Positions 17,081-24,859 are shown, counted from the first letter of the stretch. The stretch is DNA of 64,000 nt from Blastococcus mobilis (GCF_900188025.1 NZ_FZNO01000002.1:186001-250000), one strand, 5' to 3'. Translations and numbers: made by a program. Notes: generated by a model not told the origin, from the letters alone.

Positions 17081-18166
17081 ATGACCATCACGACGACGAC
17101 CCGGCGGGACCGGATGCTTCGGACTGCAGCGGTCCCCACCGCTATTGCGGCCGCTTCCGCATTTCTGCTGGTTTCGGCACTGCCTGCATCGGCGGGTCCG
17201 GGCGGCGGCGAGAACGAGCCGAAGGTGACGCTCTCTCACGCGACCGGGTCGGCGGCCAATCCCTACGTCCAGATCACCGTGGCGGCGGCGGGGGCCTACA
17301 ACGGCCACTACAGCCAGCACGAGCACCATGGCGAAGGCGACATCATCCCGCCCTTCAGCTACCAGGGGCAGACGTACTCGCTGAACTGGGACGCCGCCGG
17401 CCAGGCGACCTTCGGCAACGGCTGCGAGGCACCCGCCGACTCCGCCAACCCGAGCAACCCCGGCAACCCGAGCAACCCCGGCAACCCGAGCAACCCGAGC
17501 AACCCGAGCCCCCCGAGTCACCCCGGCAACCCGAGCAACCCGAGCCCCCCGAGTCACCCCGGCAACCCGAGCAACCCGGGCAACCCGAGCAACCCCGGCA
17601 ACGAGCCGAAGGTGACGCTCTGCCACGCGACCGGATCGGCGACCAATCCCTACGTCCAGATCACCGTGGCGGCGGCGGGGGCCTACAACGGCCACTACAG
17701 CCAGCACGAGGACCTCGGCCAGGGCGACATCATCCCGCCCTTCAGCTACCAGGGGCAGACCTACTCCCTGAACTGGGACGCCGCCGGCCAGGCGACCTTC
17801 CGCAACGGCTGCAAGGCGCCTGCCACGCCGGGCACCCCCGGGACTCCGGGCACCCCGGGCACTCCGGGCACCCCGGGCACTCCGGGCCCCCCCGGCACCC
17901 CGGGCACCCCCGGCACCCCGGGCACCCCCGGCACCCCGGGCGGGGGTGGCCAGGTGGTCGTCGCCGCCCCGCAGGCCGGCACCCCGCAGAGCCGGCCGTC
18001 GACCGCTGCGACGCCGTCCTCCGTGGCCGGTCCCATTCCCGGGGCCGCGGATGCCGGTAAGGGTCTGGCCGGCGGATGGCAGCTTCCCGCAGGCCTGACG
18101 CTCGCCACGCTGGGGGCGCTCGCCGGCGGGACCGCCCTCTACCGCCGCAAGCTCCTCGGCAGCTGA
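17081..18166 (+). CDS. Secreted surface protein with two duplicated domains, Pro-rich and collagen-like stalks and a sortase-type C-terminus
   Basis: 361 residues. Signal peptide 1-38 ends ALPASA. Domain copy 1 (46-115) and copy 2 (175-244) share HATGSA-NPYVQITVAAAGAY and GDIIPPFSYQGQTYSLNWDA. They are joined by an Asn-Pro-Ser/Gly linker (122-174). A Gly-Thr-Pro collagen-like run spans 251-286. The C-terminus has LPAG (335-338), a hydrophobic stretch and YRRK, a cell-wall sorting signal. Copy 2 has Cys181 and Cys244, a likely disulfide. Copy 1 has Ser52 in place of the first Cys, leaving Cys115 unpaired. ATG 17081 follows GAGACGGGG. The next gene is a sortase. Domain function is unknown. Confidence 0.85.
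   Translation: MTITTTTRRDRMLRTAAVPTAIAAASAFLLVSALPASAGPGGGENEPKVTLSHATGSAANPYVQITVAAAGAYNGHYSQHEHHGEGDIIPPFSYQGQTYSLNWDAAGQATFGNGCEAPADSANPSNPGNPSNPGNPSNPSNPSPPSHPGNPSNPSPPSHPGNPSNPGNPSNPGNEPKVTLCHATGSATNPYVQITVAAAGAYNGHYSQHEDLGQGDIIPPFSYQGQTYSLNWDAAGQATFRNGCKAPATPGTPGTPGTPGTPGTPGTPGPPGTPGTPGTPGTPGTPGGGGQVVVAAPQAGTPQSRPSTAATPSSVAGPIPGAADAGKGLAGGWQLPAGLTLATLGALAGGTALYRRKLLGS
17216..17812 (+). repeat. Internal tandem domain duplication in the surface protein
   Basis: Segments 17216-17425 and 17603-17812 (387-bp offset) are nearly identical in DNA, including long stretches of unchanged third codon positions, so the duplication is recent or kept alike by conversion. The spacer between them is built of short CCGAGCAACCCCGGCAA-type units. 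Confidence 0.85.
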
Positions 18167-18176
18167 GGTACCTCGG

Positions 18177-18929
18177 ATGCCCCGGCTGGCACTGGTCGTC
18201 CTGAGTTCGCTGCTGTCCCTCTCGGGAGCTGCTCTCCTCGTCGAGCACGGGTGGGGGCCGGATCCGGAGATCCAGCTGGGGTCGGAGACATCGTCGGCCG
18301 GGGCCGCCCGAGAGACGGCGTCCTCGGCGGTGGGTCTGCCGCTGCCGGGGACGCCCGACCGGTCGGGCGTCCCGGTCCAGCTGGTCATCCCTTTCGCGAG
18401 CAGCAATCACTCCGAGGGCGTCACGGCGCCGGTCTCCGCCGATCCGCTCACCGACGACGGTGACCTGTTCGTCCCCCCGGACCCGCGGGCCGTGAGCTGG
18501 GCCCGGGAGGACGCGGCACCCGGCGCCCCCCGCGGCACGGCGATCCTGGTCGGCCACGTCAACTACGTGGTGGAGGGGAAGTTGGTCCGCGGGGCACTCT
18601 CCGACCTCGCGGAGTACGCGGTCGAGCACGTCGGGAAGACCTTCACCGTGGTGCTCGACGACGGTCGGCACCTGACCTACCGGATCACCGGCGGCGAGCA
18701 GTACGACAAAGACCAGCTGGCTGCCCAGCCCGAGCTTCGAAGGGCGCTGTACGACCAGGAGAGCGCGTTCGGTCCGGGCGCCGGCACGGGAAGGCTGGTG
18801 CTGGTCTCCTGTGGCGGGGCGTTGGACCCGGACACCGGGAACTACGAGGACAACGTGTTCCTCTTCGCGCTGCCGGTGGATGCGTCCGCCGAGGAGGCGT
18901 CCACCGAGGAGGCGTTGGCGGCCGGCTGA
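18177..18929 (+). CDS. Sortase, probably class F
   Basis: 250 residues with an N-terminal membrane anchor (3-22) and an extracytoplasmic sortase domain. His127 is in ILVGHVNY and Cys212 in LVLVSCGG. It is placed 10 bp after the surface protein whose sorting signal it should process, so it is probably a dedicated sortase attaching that protein to the cell envelope. No Arg occurs after the Cys; the catalytic Arg of other sortases is not obvious. The Asp-Asn-Val strand (YEDNVF) after the Cys resembles class F enzymes. Confidence 0.82.
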   Translation: MPRLALVVLSSLLSLSGAALLVEHGWGPDPEIQLGSETSSAGAARETASSAVGLPLPGTPDRSGVPVQLVIPFASSNHSEGVTAPVSADPLTDDGDLFVPPDPRAVSWAREDAAPGAPRGTAILVGHVNYVVEGKLVRGALSDLAEYAVEHVGKTFTVVLDDGRHLTYRITGGEQYDKDQLAAQPELRRALYDQESAFGPGAGTGRLVLVSCGGALDPDTGNYEDNVFLFALPVDASAEEASTEEALAAG

Positions 18930-18999
18930 CAGCGCGGCCCGCGGAGGAAGGAGCCGGACCGGCTGATTGGCTGCCGCGGAGTGCGGGCACGGTCGGTCC

Positions 19000-19878
19000 G
19001 TGACCTCCACACCGTCCGGGCGCTCCGGGCACACACCCTCCGATGTCACCGTCGTCGTGGCCAGTCAGAACCGGCGGGAGGACCTGCTCGCCACCCTCCC
19101 CCGCCACGAGGCCCCCGTGATCCTGGTCGACAACGCCTCCACCGACGGCACGGTCGAGGCCGTCCGGGAGGCGCACCCCGAGGTCACCGTGCTCCCCCTG
19201 GAACGGAACCAGGGCGCCCACGGCCGGACCCTCGGCGTGGCACGGGCGGGCACGACGTTCGCGGCGTTCGCGGACGACGACTCGTGGTGGGCGCCCGGGG
19301 ACCTCGCCCGGGCAGTCGCGATCATGCGCGCCCACCCGCGGCTCGCGGTGCTCAACGCCCGGATCCTGGTGGGAGAGGAGGAGCGACTCGACCCCGTCTG
19401 CACCGAGATGGCCGACAGCGCCCTGGGCACCGCCCCCGATCTCCCGGGCCCCTCGCTGCTCGGCTTCGTCGCGTGCGGGGCGATCGTCCGCACCGAGGCG
19501 TTCGAGGCCGTCGGGGGCTTCGATCCCGTCGTCCGGTTCCCCGGCGAGGAGGAGCGCTTGGCGCTCGACCTGGCGGCGGCCGGCTGGGGCCTGGCCTACG
19601 TCGACTCCGTGACGGTGCACCACCACCCCTCCCCCCGGCGGCACGCCCCGGGTCGGCGGCAGGCGGGCATCTGGCGGAGCAAGGTGCTGACCGCGGTCAT
19701 GCGCTACCCGGTCGCGGACCTCACGGGAGTGCTGGCGACCGCGGTCCGCTCCGGCCGTCCGGGCCGCGCGGGGCTGCTGCGCGCGGTCCCGGATCTTCCC
19801 GGCGCGCTGCGCCGCCGCCGTCCCATCCCGCCGGAGGTGCGGGCCGCCGTTCGGCTGCTGGCCGGTGAGCCCGCGTGA
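19000..19878 (+). CDS. Glycosyltransferase family 2 protein (first of a pair)
   Basis: 292 residues from GTG 19000; a TTG at 18967 is possible. GT-A fold: VTVVVASQNRREDLLATLPR, VDNASTDGTVEAVR, and the DXD-type AAFADDDSWWAPGD. The C-terminal half has the acceptor-side GGFDPVVRFPGEEERLALDL. No membrane segments are seen, so it is cytoplasmic. The next gene encodes a close relative and overlaps by GTGA, so they likely act on one glycan, perhaps for the nearby surface protein; this is inference. Confidence 0.85.
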   Translation: MTSTPSGRSGHTPSDVTVVVASQNRREDLLATLPRHEAPVILVDNASTDGTVEAVREAHPEVTVLPLERNQGAHGRTLGVARAGTTFAAFADDDSWWAPGDLARAVAIMRAHPRLAVLNARILVGEEERLDPVCTEMADSALGTAPDLPGPSLLGFVACGAIVRTEAFEAVGGFDPVVRFPGEEERLALDLAAAGWGLAYVDSVTVHHHPSPRRHAPGRRQAGIWRSKVLTAVMRYPVADLTGVLATAVRSGRPGRAGLLRAVPDLPGALRRRRPIPPEVRAAVRLLAGEPA

Positions 19879-20927
19879 GAGAGGACCCTCCTGCCTCCCA
19901 CCACTCGGGGAAGGACCCCGGCCTCCCCACCCCTCCGAAAAGGACCCCGTCCTCCTCACCGGTCGCGAGCTCGCGGCGAGCCTCGGGACGGGGCCGACCC
20001 GGGGCGGGGCCGGGGACCCTCCAGGAGGGCGGACCCGACCCCCGCGTCGCCGTCGTCGTCATCACCCACCAGCGGCGCGACGAGCTCGTCCTCGCCGTCG
20101 AGCGACTGCTCGCCCTCCCGGAGCAGCCGCACGTCGTGGTGGTGGACAACGGCTCGACCGACGGCACCGCCGACGCCGTCCGTGCCCGCTTCCCCCAGGT
20201 GGAGCTGGTCGCGAGTCCGGAGAACCTGGGGGCCGTGGGGCGCAACGTCGGTGTCGCGCGGCTGGACGTCCCCTACGTCGCCTTCTGCGACGACGACACG
20301 TGGTGGGACCCCGGCTCGCTGCGGACCGCGGCCGACGTCCTCGACCGCCATCCGGGCCTGGCCGTCGTGACCGCGCGCATCCTGGTGGAACCGGGCGGGA
20401 TCGAGGACCCCATCGTCGCGGAGCTGCGCGACTCCCCCGTGCACGGTCCCGACTGGCTTCCCGGACCCGCCCTCGGGTCGTTCCTCGCCGGCGCCTCCGT
20501 CGTGCGGCGGAAGCCGTTCCTCGAGGTGGGCGGCTTCTCCGAGCGGCTGTGGCTGGGCGGCGAGGAGGAGCTGATGGCCGGTGACCTCGCCGCCGCCGGC
20601 TGGGAGCTGTGCTACCTGCCCGAACTCACCGTCCACCACCAGGCCAGCCGGGCACGGGACCCCCATCTGCGGCGGCGGCACGGCATCCGCAACACCCTCT
20701 GGACGACGTGGCTGCGCCGTCCGGTGCGGCCCGCGCTGCGGCGCACGTGGCAGTTGCTCCGCACCGTCCCACGCGACCGGGTGAGCGCCCTCGGGTTGCT
20801 GGAGGCGGTCCGCGGCATCCCGTGGGTGCTGGGGGAACGGCGGGTCCTGCCCCCGCACGCCGAAGCGCGGTTCGCCGCGCTCGAGGACTCCCAGCGCCGC
20901 TCCACCGCCCGCCGCTACGTCAGCTGA
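19875..20927 (+). CDS. Glycosyltransferase family 2 protein (second of a pair)
   Basis: 350 residues with VAVVVITHQRRDELVLAVER, VVDNGSTDGTADAVRARF and CDDDTWWDPGS as the DXD region, then GGFSERLWLGGEEELMAGDL. The only usable start is GTG 19875, overlapping the previous stop as GTGA. The first ~55 residues are then encoded by an intergenic-type hairpin repeat (19879-20030), and homology begins after them. Either these residues are a tolerated extension or initiation is unconventional. Confidence 0.82.
   Translation: MREDPPASHHSGKDPGLPTPPKRTPSSSPVASSRRASGRGRPGAGPGTLQEGGPDPRVAVVVITHQRRDELVLAVERLLALPEQPHVVVVDNGSTDGTADAVRARFPQVELVASPENLGAVGRNVGVARLDVPYVAFCDDDTWWDPGSLRTAADVLDRHPGLAVVTARILVEPGGIEDPIVAELRDSPVHGPDWLPGPALGSFLAGASVVRRKPFLEVGGFSERLWLGGEEELMAGDLAAAGWELCYLPELTVHHQASRARDPHLRRRHGIRNTLWTTWLRRPVRPALRRTWQLLRTVPRDRVSALGLLEAVRGIPWVLGERRVLPPHAEARFAALEDSQRRSTARRYVS
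19879..20030 (+). repeat. Post-stop hairpin repeat, copy A (expanded)
   Basis: It begins directly after TGA 19876-19878 with GAGAGGACCC. CCCTCCTG (19886-19893) pairs with CAGGAGGG (20022-20029). Two further partial left arms (AAGGACCCCGGCCTCCCCAC at 19911 and AAGGACCCCGTCCTCCTCAC at 19940) lie between. It falls inside the second GT2 reading frame. Confidence 0.7.
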
Positions 20928-20986
20928 AGAAGGACCCCGTCCTCCCCACCTTCTCGGGAGCTCAAGACGGGGCCCTGGACGGGGCC
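20928..20986. repeat. Post-stop hairpin repeat, copy B (bidirectional terminator-like)
   Basis: It starts right after the GT2 stop. AAGGACCCCGTCCTCCCCAC is at 20930-20949; GGACCCCGTCC (20932-20942) pairs with GGACGGGGCC (20977-20986) through CCCCGTCC/GGACGGGG. The minus-strand zinc-finger gene also ends inside it (TGA 20962-20964), so it can serve both convergent genes. Confidence 0.75.
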
Positions 20987-21366
20987 TGGCGGGCGCAGTC
21001 GATGCACGTGCGGGCGGCCGGGCGGGCGGCGAGGCGTTCGGGGGCGATCGGGCGGCCGCAGCTCTCGCAGATCCCGTAGCCGCCGGTGTCGCGACGCGCC
21101 AGGGCCGCCTCGACGTCGGCCAGCCGCCGCCGCGCCTGCTCCAGCAGCGCTGCCACCTGCTGCCGCTCGAACGCGATCGTCGCGCCCTCCGGGTCGTGCT
21201 CGTCGTCGGCGTTGGACGCCCTGGAGGCGGCGACCACGCCGTCGAACTCGCGGCTCAGCGCCTCGATCTGGGCCAGCGCCGCCGCCCGCTCGGCCTCCAG
21301 CCGGCCCTCCTGCAGGGCCCCGCCGCGAGCTTGCGAGTGGTGGGGAGCAGGGGGGTCCTCTTTCAC
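20962..21366 (-). CDS. TraR/DksA-type C4 zinc-finger protein
   Basis: 134 residues. A coiled-coil region (EAERAAALAQIEALSREFD) is followed by DDEHDPEGATIAFERQQVAAL and a C-terminal zinc finger CESCGRPIAPERLAARP...CIDC. The DksA-like family binds RNA polymerase or acts as a small stress regulator. Start GTG 21366 overlaps the upstream methyltransferase stop as GTGA. The first ~20 residues are encoded by hairpin repeat copy D; no better start exists downstream without losing the coiled coil. Confidence 0.8.
   Translation of the reverse strand: MKEDPPAPHHSQARGGALQEGRLEAERAAALAQIEALSREFDGVVAASRASNADDEHDPEGATIAFERQQVAALLEQARRRLADVEAALARRDTGGYGICESCGRPIAPERLAARPAARTCIDCARQAPSRAPS
21301..21362 (-). 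repeat. Post-stop hairpin repeat, copy D
   Basis: On the minus strand, AGAGGACCCCCCTGCTCCCC directly follows the methyltransferase stop. Its CCCCCCTGC arm pairs with GCAGGAGGG (21313-21305) with one mismatch. The loop carries CCACTCGCAAGCTCGCGGC, related to the 77-bp repeats at 8035. Confidence 0.7.
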
Positions 21367-22001
21367 CGGAGCCTGCGCAGGAGCCGCAACGAGCCCGTGC
21401 CCGGCAGCTCCTCGAAGTTCCCGGATGCGATCACCCGGGTGTACACCCCGAAGGGCGCCTGCCCGCCGTCGGCCGGATCGGGGAAGACGTCGTGGATCGC
21501 GAGGGTGCCGCCGACCGCCAGCTTCGCGACCCACGCGTCCTGGTCGCGCCGCGCGGACTCCTCCGTGTGGCTGCCGTCGAGGAACAGCAGGGCCAGCGGC
21601 GAGGTCCACAGCGGGGCGAGCGTCTCCGACCGGGTGACGACGGCGACGACGACGTCCTCGGCTCCGGCGTCGGCGATGGTGCGGCGGAAGTGCGGCAGGG
21701 TGTCGATCCGGCCCACGGCGGGGTCGACCAGGGACGGGTCGTGGTACTCCCATCCGGGCTGGTGTTCCTCCGACCCGCGGTGGTGGTCCACGGTCACGAC
21801 CTGCCGTCCGGTCTCGCGCGCCGCGGCCGCCAGGTACAGCGCGGACTTCCCCATCCAGCTGCCGACCTCCAGCAGCGGTCCGGGGACGGCGACGGCGCGC
21901 GCGGCCTCGTAGAGCGCGCGCCCCTCGTCGTCGGGCATGAACCCGGGGGCGGCCTGCGCGGCGGCGAGAAGATCGGTGCTCACCACGACAGCCTCGCTCA
22001 T
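21363..22001 (-). CDS. Class I SAM-dependent methyltransferase (methyltransferase 24 type)
   Basis: 212 residues. Motif I is LLEVGSWMGKSALYLAAAAR, followed by VVTVDHHRGSEEH, LFLDGSHTEESARRDQDAW and LAIHDVFPDP. This is the family of small methyltransferases with the LDGSH motif often linked to glycan or natural-product genes. ATG 22001 overlaps the YibE/F stop by 4 bases and its stop overlaps the zinc-finger gene, so three genes form one minus-strand operon. Confidence 0.83.
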   Translation of the reverse strand: MSEAVVVSTDLLAAAQAAPGFMPDDEGRALYEAARAVAVPGPLLEVGSWMGKSALYLAAAARETGRQVVTVDHHRGSEEHQPGWEYHDPSLVDPAVGRIDTLPHFRRTIADAGAEDVVVAVVTRSETLAPLWTSPLALLFLDGSHTEESARRDQDAWVAKLAVGGTLAIHDVFPDPADGGQAPFGVYTRVIASGNFEELPGTGSLRLLRRLR

Positions 22002-23269
22002 CGGGCGAAGCGCGCCCGCAGCGCGGTCATGCGGCGCTCGGTCGCCGCACCCGCCTGGGTGTCCGCGGCCTTCGCGAAGAACGCCCCGGTCGCGGTCGTG
22101 ACCGGAACGGCGAGGACGAGGGCGATGGCGCCGACGAGGGTGCGGATCACCTCCTCGGCCAGTACCGAGCTGGTGACCGTCGTCCACAACGGCTGGGGCG
22201 AGAGCTCGAAGGTCAGCAGGAGCGGGAGCGCGGCCCCCGCGTAGGCGAAGACGATCGTGTAGACCGTCGAGGCGATGTGGTCGCGCCCCACCGCCATCCC
22301 CCGCGTGTACAGCTCCCGCCAGGTGATCTCCGGCGACACCTCTCTGAGCTGCCAGATCGCCGACGCCTGGGTGATGGTGACGTCGTTGAGGACGCCGAGC
22401 CCTGCCACGACGATGCCCGCGAGCACCAGCGCGGAGAAGTCGAGGGTCGGGTCGTACCCCTGCAACCGCACCGTCTCCTCGCTGGTCAGCCCGGTCAGGC
22501 GAGCGGCGGAGACGGCGAACGAGCCCATGACGGCGACCAGGGCGAGCCCGAAGAGGGTCCCCACGAGCGCAGTCGTCGTCCGCGCGGAGAAGCCGTGCGC
22601 GAGGTACAGGACGACGAACATGATCGCCGCCGAACCCACCAGGCTGACCAGCGTCGGGTTCTCCTCCGCGAGCAGGCCCGGCAGCACGAACTGCAGCAGG
22701 ACGAAGAACGCGAAGGCGAGACCGACCAGGGACGCCAGACCGCGCGCCCGCGCCACCACCCCGACGACGACGGCGAACACGAGCGCCAGAACGATGATCG
22801 GGAGGTCCCTGGCGTAGTCGAAGAAGCCGTAGGCGACCCCACCCTCGGCCCCGGCGTCGCGGGTGAGCACCAGCGTGTCCCCCTCCTCCACGCCGCCCGC
22901 GACGACCTCCGGCGGGAGCTCGACCTGCTGGAAGTCCCCGGCCCCCGGCCCCTCGAGGACCTCCACCACGGCGTTCGCGCAGGTCTGCGCCGGCACCGTG
23001 GGGTCGATGCCGCAGTCGAAGGGCTCGACCGAGACGACCCGGGCATCGGGAAAGGTGGTGCCGGGTGGCTGAGCGATCGCGGCGGCCTGCTGGGCCCGGG
23101 TCGGCTCCCCGTCCGGCCACAGGACGATGAGCCCGATGACGGTGGCGAGACCCACGGGGACGAGGAGCAGCAGCATGAGCCAGACGGCGCGCCGCCGTCT
23201 GCCCAGCGCCTCGTGGCTCGGCGGTGGCGCGTCGGGGTCTGGTCCGTGGCTGTGAGTACTGGGCGGCAC
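21998..23269 (-). CDS. YibE/F-like integral membrane protein
   Basis: 423 residues with about eight membrane segments. An N-terminal helix (29-50) precedes an extracytoplasmic region with two Cys (DCGIDPTVPAQTCANAV, probably disulfide-bonded). The YibE/F core follows, including GVLNDVTITQASAIWQLRE. The family's function is unknown; transport has been suggested. Start ATG 23269 (PPSTHSHGPD) begins a His/Pro-rich cytoplasmic tail. Confidence 0.85.
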   Translation of the reverse strand: MPPSTHSHGPDPDAPPPSHEALGRRRRAVWLMLLLLVPVGLATVIGLIVLWPDGEPTRAQQAAAIAQPPGTTFPDARVVSVEPFDCGIDPTVPAQTCANAVVEVLEGPGAGDFQQVELPPEVVAGGVEEGDTLVLTRDAGAEGGVAYGFFDYARDLPIIVLALVFAVVVGVVARARGLASLVGLAFAFFVLLQFVLPGLLAEENPTLVSLVGSAAIMFVVLYLAHGFSARTTTALVGTLFGLALVAVMGSFAVSAARLTGLTSEETVRLQGYDPTLDFSALVLAGIVVAGLGVLNDVTITQASAIWQLREVSPEITWRELYTRGMAVGRDHIASTVYTIVFAYAGAALPLLLTFELSPQPLWTTVTSSVLAEEVIRTLVGAIALVLAVPVTTATGAFFAKAADTQAGAATERRMTALRARFAR

Positions 23270-23278
23270 CCCGTCAGG

Positions 23279-23779
23279 CTAGGAGCCGCCGCGCACGGCT
23301 CCCCGGTCGACACCACCACGACGCGACAGGCCTCCGGGGTCGTAGGCCTCCGGGACCGCACCTCCGAGGGGGAAGCGGTGCCAGAGCCCACTCAGCTGCA
23401 GGGGCCGGACCACGGCGGCAGGCGGATCGACCAGCACGAGGTCGATCCCCCGCGGCGCGGTGAGGCGCTGCAACTGGACCAGCACGGCCATGCCGGCGGA
23501 GTTCATGAACGTCACGGCGGACAGGGCGAGCTCGATCCGCGCCGGTGCGGGCTGGGTCAGGAGCAGGTCGGTGACCACCCGGACCAGGGGCCGGCGGGCC
23601 AGGTCCGTGAGCTCCCCCGTCACGGTCAGTCGGGCGGTTCCGCCGACGACCTGGTGAGTGACCTCCGGTTCGATCCCGGCCTGCTCCCGCGAGTTCGTCT
23701 CCTTCACGGACGAACTCTGCCCCCGGCGGCCGGGATCCACGCGCCGGTTCAGCGCACCCATCGGGAAGAAGTTTCGCAC
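23279..23779 (-). CDS. STAS-domain anti-sigma factor antagonist-like protein
   Basis: 166 residues. The STAS domain spans about 40-145 with ARLTVTGELTDLARRPLVRV and the phosphorylation-site motif TFMNSAGMAVLVQ, whose Ser is the residue kinase-type anti-sigma factors would phosphorylate. No anti-sigma factor lies nearby. GTG 23779 lacks a clear ribosome site; GTG near 23710 (KETNSREQAG) is the alternative. It diverges from hsp20 and shares its 107-bp promoter region. Confidence 0.75.
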   Translation of the reverse strand: MRNFFPMGALNRRVDPGRRGQSSSVKETNSREQAGIEPEVTHQVVGGTARLTVTGELTDLARRPLVRVVTDLLLTQPAPARIELALSAVTFMNSAGMAVLVQLQRLTAPRGIDLVLVDPPAAVVRPLQLSGLWHRFPLGGAVPEAYDPGGLSRRGGVDRGAVRGGS

Positions 23780-23787
23780 AGTGGAGG

Positions 23788-23842
23788 TTTACACCAGTGC
23801 CCGGTCGAGGTAATCTCCAGTCGCCACTAGAGGTTATCCCTC
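23788..23842 (+). promoter_or_regulatory. hsp20 promoter with two candidate operator sites
   Basis: TTTACA (23788-23793) and TAATCT (23811-23816) have the ideal 17-base spacing. GAGGTAATCTC (23807-23817), over the -10 box, and GAGGTTATCCCTC (23830-23842), just downstream, are similar imperfect dyads 23 bp apart. They are plausible sites for the MerR/HspR-like protein encoded after hsp20. Confidence 0.5.
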
Positions 23843-23886
23843 GGGCAGTGAACTCCACAGACGCAGATCCAGGAGGTTGGAGGACC

Positions 23887-24381
23887 ATGATGCTGACCGC
23901 CTACGACCCGTTCGCCGCCACGAACGCCGCCTTCCGTGCGCTGGACCAGCTGACCGGTCGTGCGGGGGCCGGCACCGCTCGCCCGCTCTCGGGCATGCCG
24001 ATGGACGCCTACCGGGTCGGCGACAACTTCGTCGCCCACTTCGACCTGCCCGGCGTCGACCCCGGCTCGATCGACCTGGCGGTGGAGGGCAACACGCTGA
24101 CGATCAGCGCCGAGCGATCGGTTCCGCAGTTGGAGAACGCCGAGTGGACCGTCGCGGAACGGCCGTTCGGCAGCTACACCCGCCAACTGGTGCTCGGGCG
24201 CAGCCTCGACACCGACCGGCTCGAGGCCAGCTACCACGACGGCGTTCTGACCGTGAGCATCCCGGTGGCCGAGAAGGCGAAGGCCCGGAAGATCACGGTG
24301 ACCCGAGCGGACACACCCGCCGCGGTGGAGGGCCGCACGATCGAGGGCGAGTCCTCGGAGCAGAAGGCAGTCGAGAGCTGA
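23887..24381 (+). CDS. Hsp20/alpha-crystallin family small heat-shock protein
   Basis: 164 residues. The alpha-crystallin domain starts MDAYRVGDNFVAHFDLPGVD near 38 and contains the ERPFGSYTRQLVLGRSLD strand and YHDGVLTVSIPVAEKAKARK (G-V-L-T-V-x-I-P). It is an ATP-independent holdase that forms oligomers in the cytoplasm. ATG 23887 has GGAGGTTGGAGGA upstream; a second ATG follows at once. A MerR-type regulator comes next, so the unit is probably autoregulated. Confidence 0.92.
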   Translation: MMLTAYDPFAATNAAFRALDQLTGRAGAGTARPLSGMPMDAYRVGDNFVAHFDLPGVDPGSIDLAVEGNTLTISAERSVPQLENAEWTVAERPFGSYTRQLVLGRSLDTDRLEASYHDGVLTVSIPVAEKAKARKITVTRADTPAAVEGRTIEGESSEQKAVES

Positions 24382-24394
24382 TCGACCGCCGTTC

Positions 24395-24422
24395 GGGGGC
24401 CGGGTCCACGGACCCGGCCCCC
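24395..24422 (+). terminator. Strong GC hairpin between hsp20 and merR
   Basis: GGGGGCCGGGTCC (24395-24407) and GGACCCGGCCCCC (24410-24422) are a perfect 13-bp inverted repeat around 2 bases. It could attenuate transcription into the regulator gene or protect the hsp20 mRNA 3' end. Confidence 0.6.
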
Positions 24423-24454
24423 GGCATGTACCCGAGCCGACAGGAGGGACGGCG

Positions 24455-24859
24455 ATGACCACCGACGACAGCCGTTCCGGCGCGCCGACCCCTGACCCGG
24501 TGAGCCGACTCGACGATCCCGACTACCCGACGCTGACCATGAGCCAGGCCGCCGAGCTGCTCGGCGTCCAGGCCGCCTTCCTGCGCAGCCTCGACGCCTC
24601 CGGCGTCCTCCAGCCCTATCGGTCCCCCGGTGGGCACCGGCGCTACTCCCGCCATCAGCTCGACCTCGCCGCGCGCATGCGCGGACTCCTGGACGACGGT
24701 CACTCCCTGGCCTCCGCAGAGACGATCGTCGGCCTGCAGGACGAGCTCGCCTCCGCGCGTGCGGACGCCGAGCGCCTGCGGACGACCGCTGCCCAGCTCC
24801 GCTCCGACGTCGACCGACTCCGGCTCGGCTCCGGTGACCCCGGCCCCCTTGGCAAATAA
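24455..24859 (+). CDS. MerR-family regulator (HspR-like)
   Basis: 134 residues. The winged helix near 25-90 reads YPTLTMSQAAELLGVQAAFL then GVLQPYRSPGGHRRYSRHQL, with the HRRYS motif of HspR/MerR recognition wings. A C-terminal coiled coil (DELASARADAERLRTTAAQL) is for dimerisation. No Cys, so it is not a metal sensor. Its place after hsp20 suggests it controls that promoter. Confidence 0.8.
   Translation: MTTDDSRSGAPTPDPVSRLDDPDYPTLTMSQAAELLGVQAAFLRSLDASGVLQPYRSPGGHRRYSRHQLDLAARMRGLLDDGHSLASAETIVGLQDELASARADAERLRTTAAQLRSDVDRLRLGSGDPGPLGK

Noticed and set aside
17440-17610. CRISPR-like short repeats
   Set aside because: They are in-frame codon repeats (Asn-Pro-Ser/Gly) of the surface protein, with no spacers.
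20962-21753. 263-codon reading of the zinc-finger gene starting at 21753
   Set aside because: The upstream part is antiphase to the methyltransferase gene; GTG 21366 fits the operon overlap.
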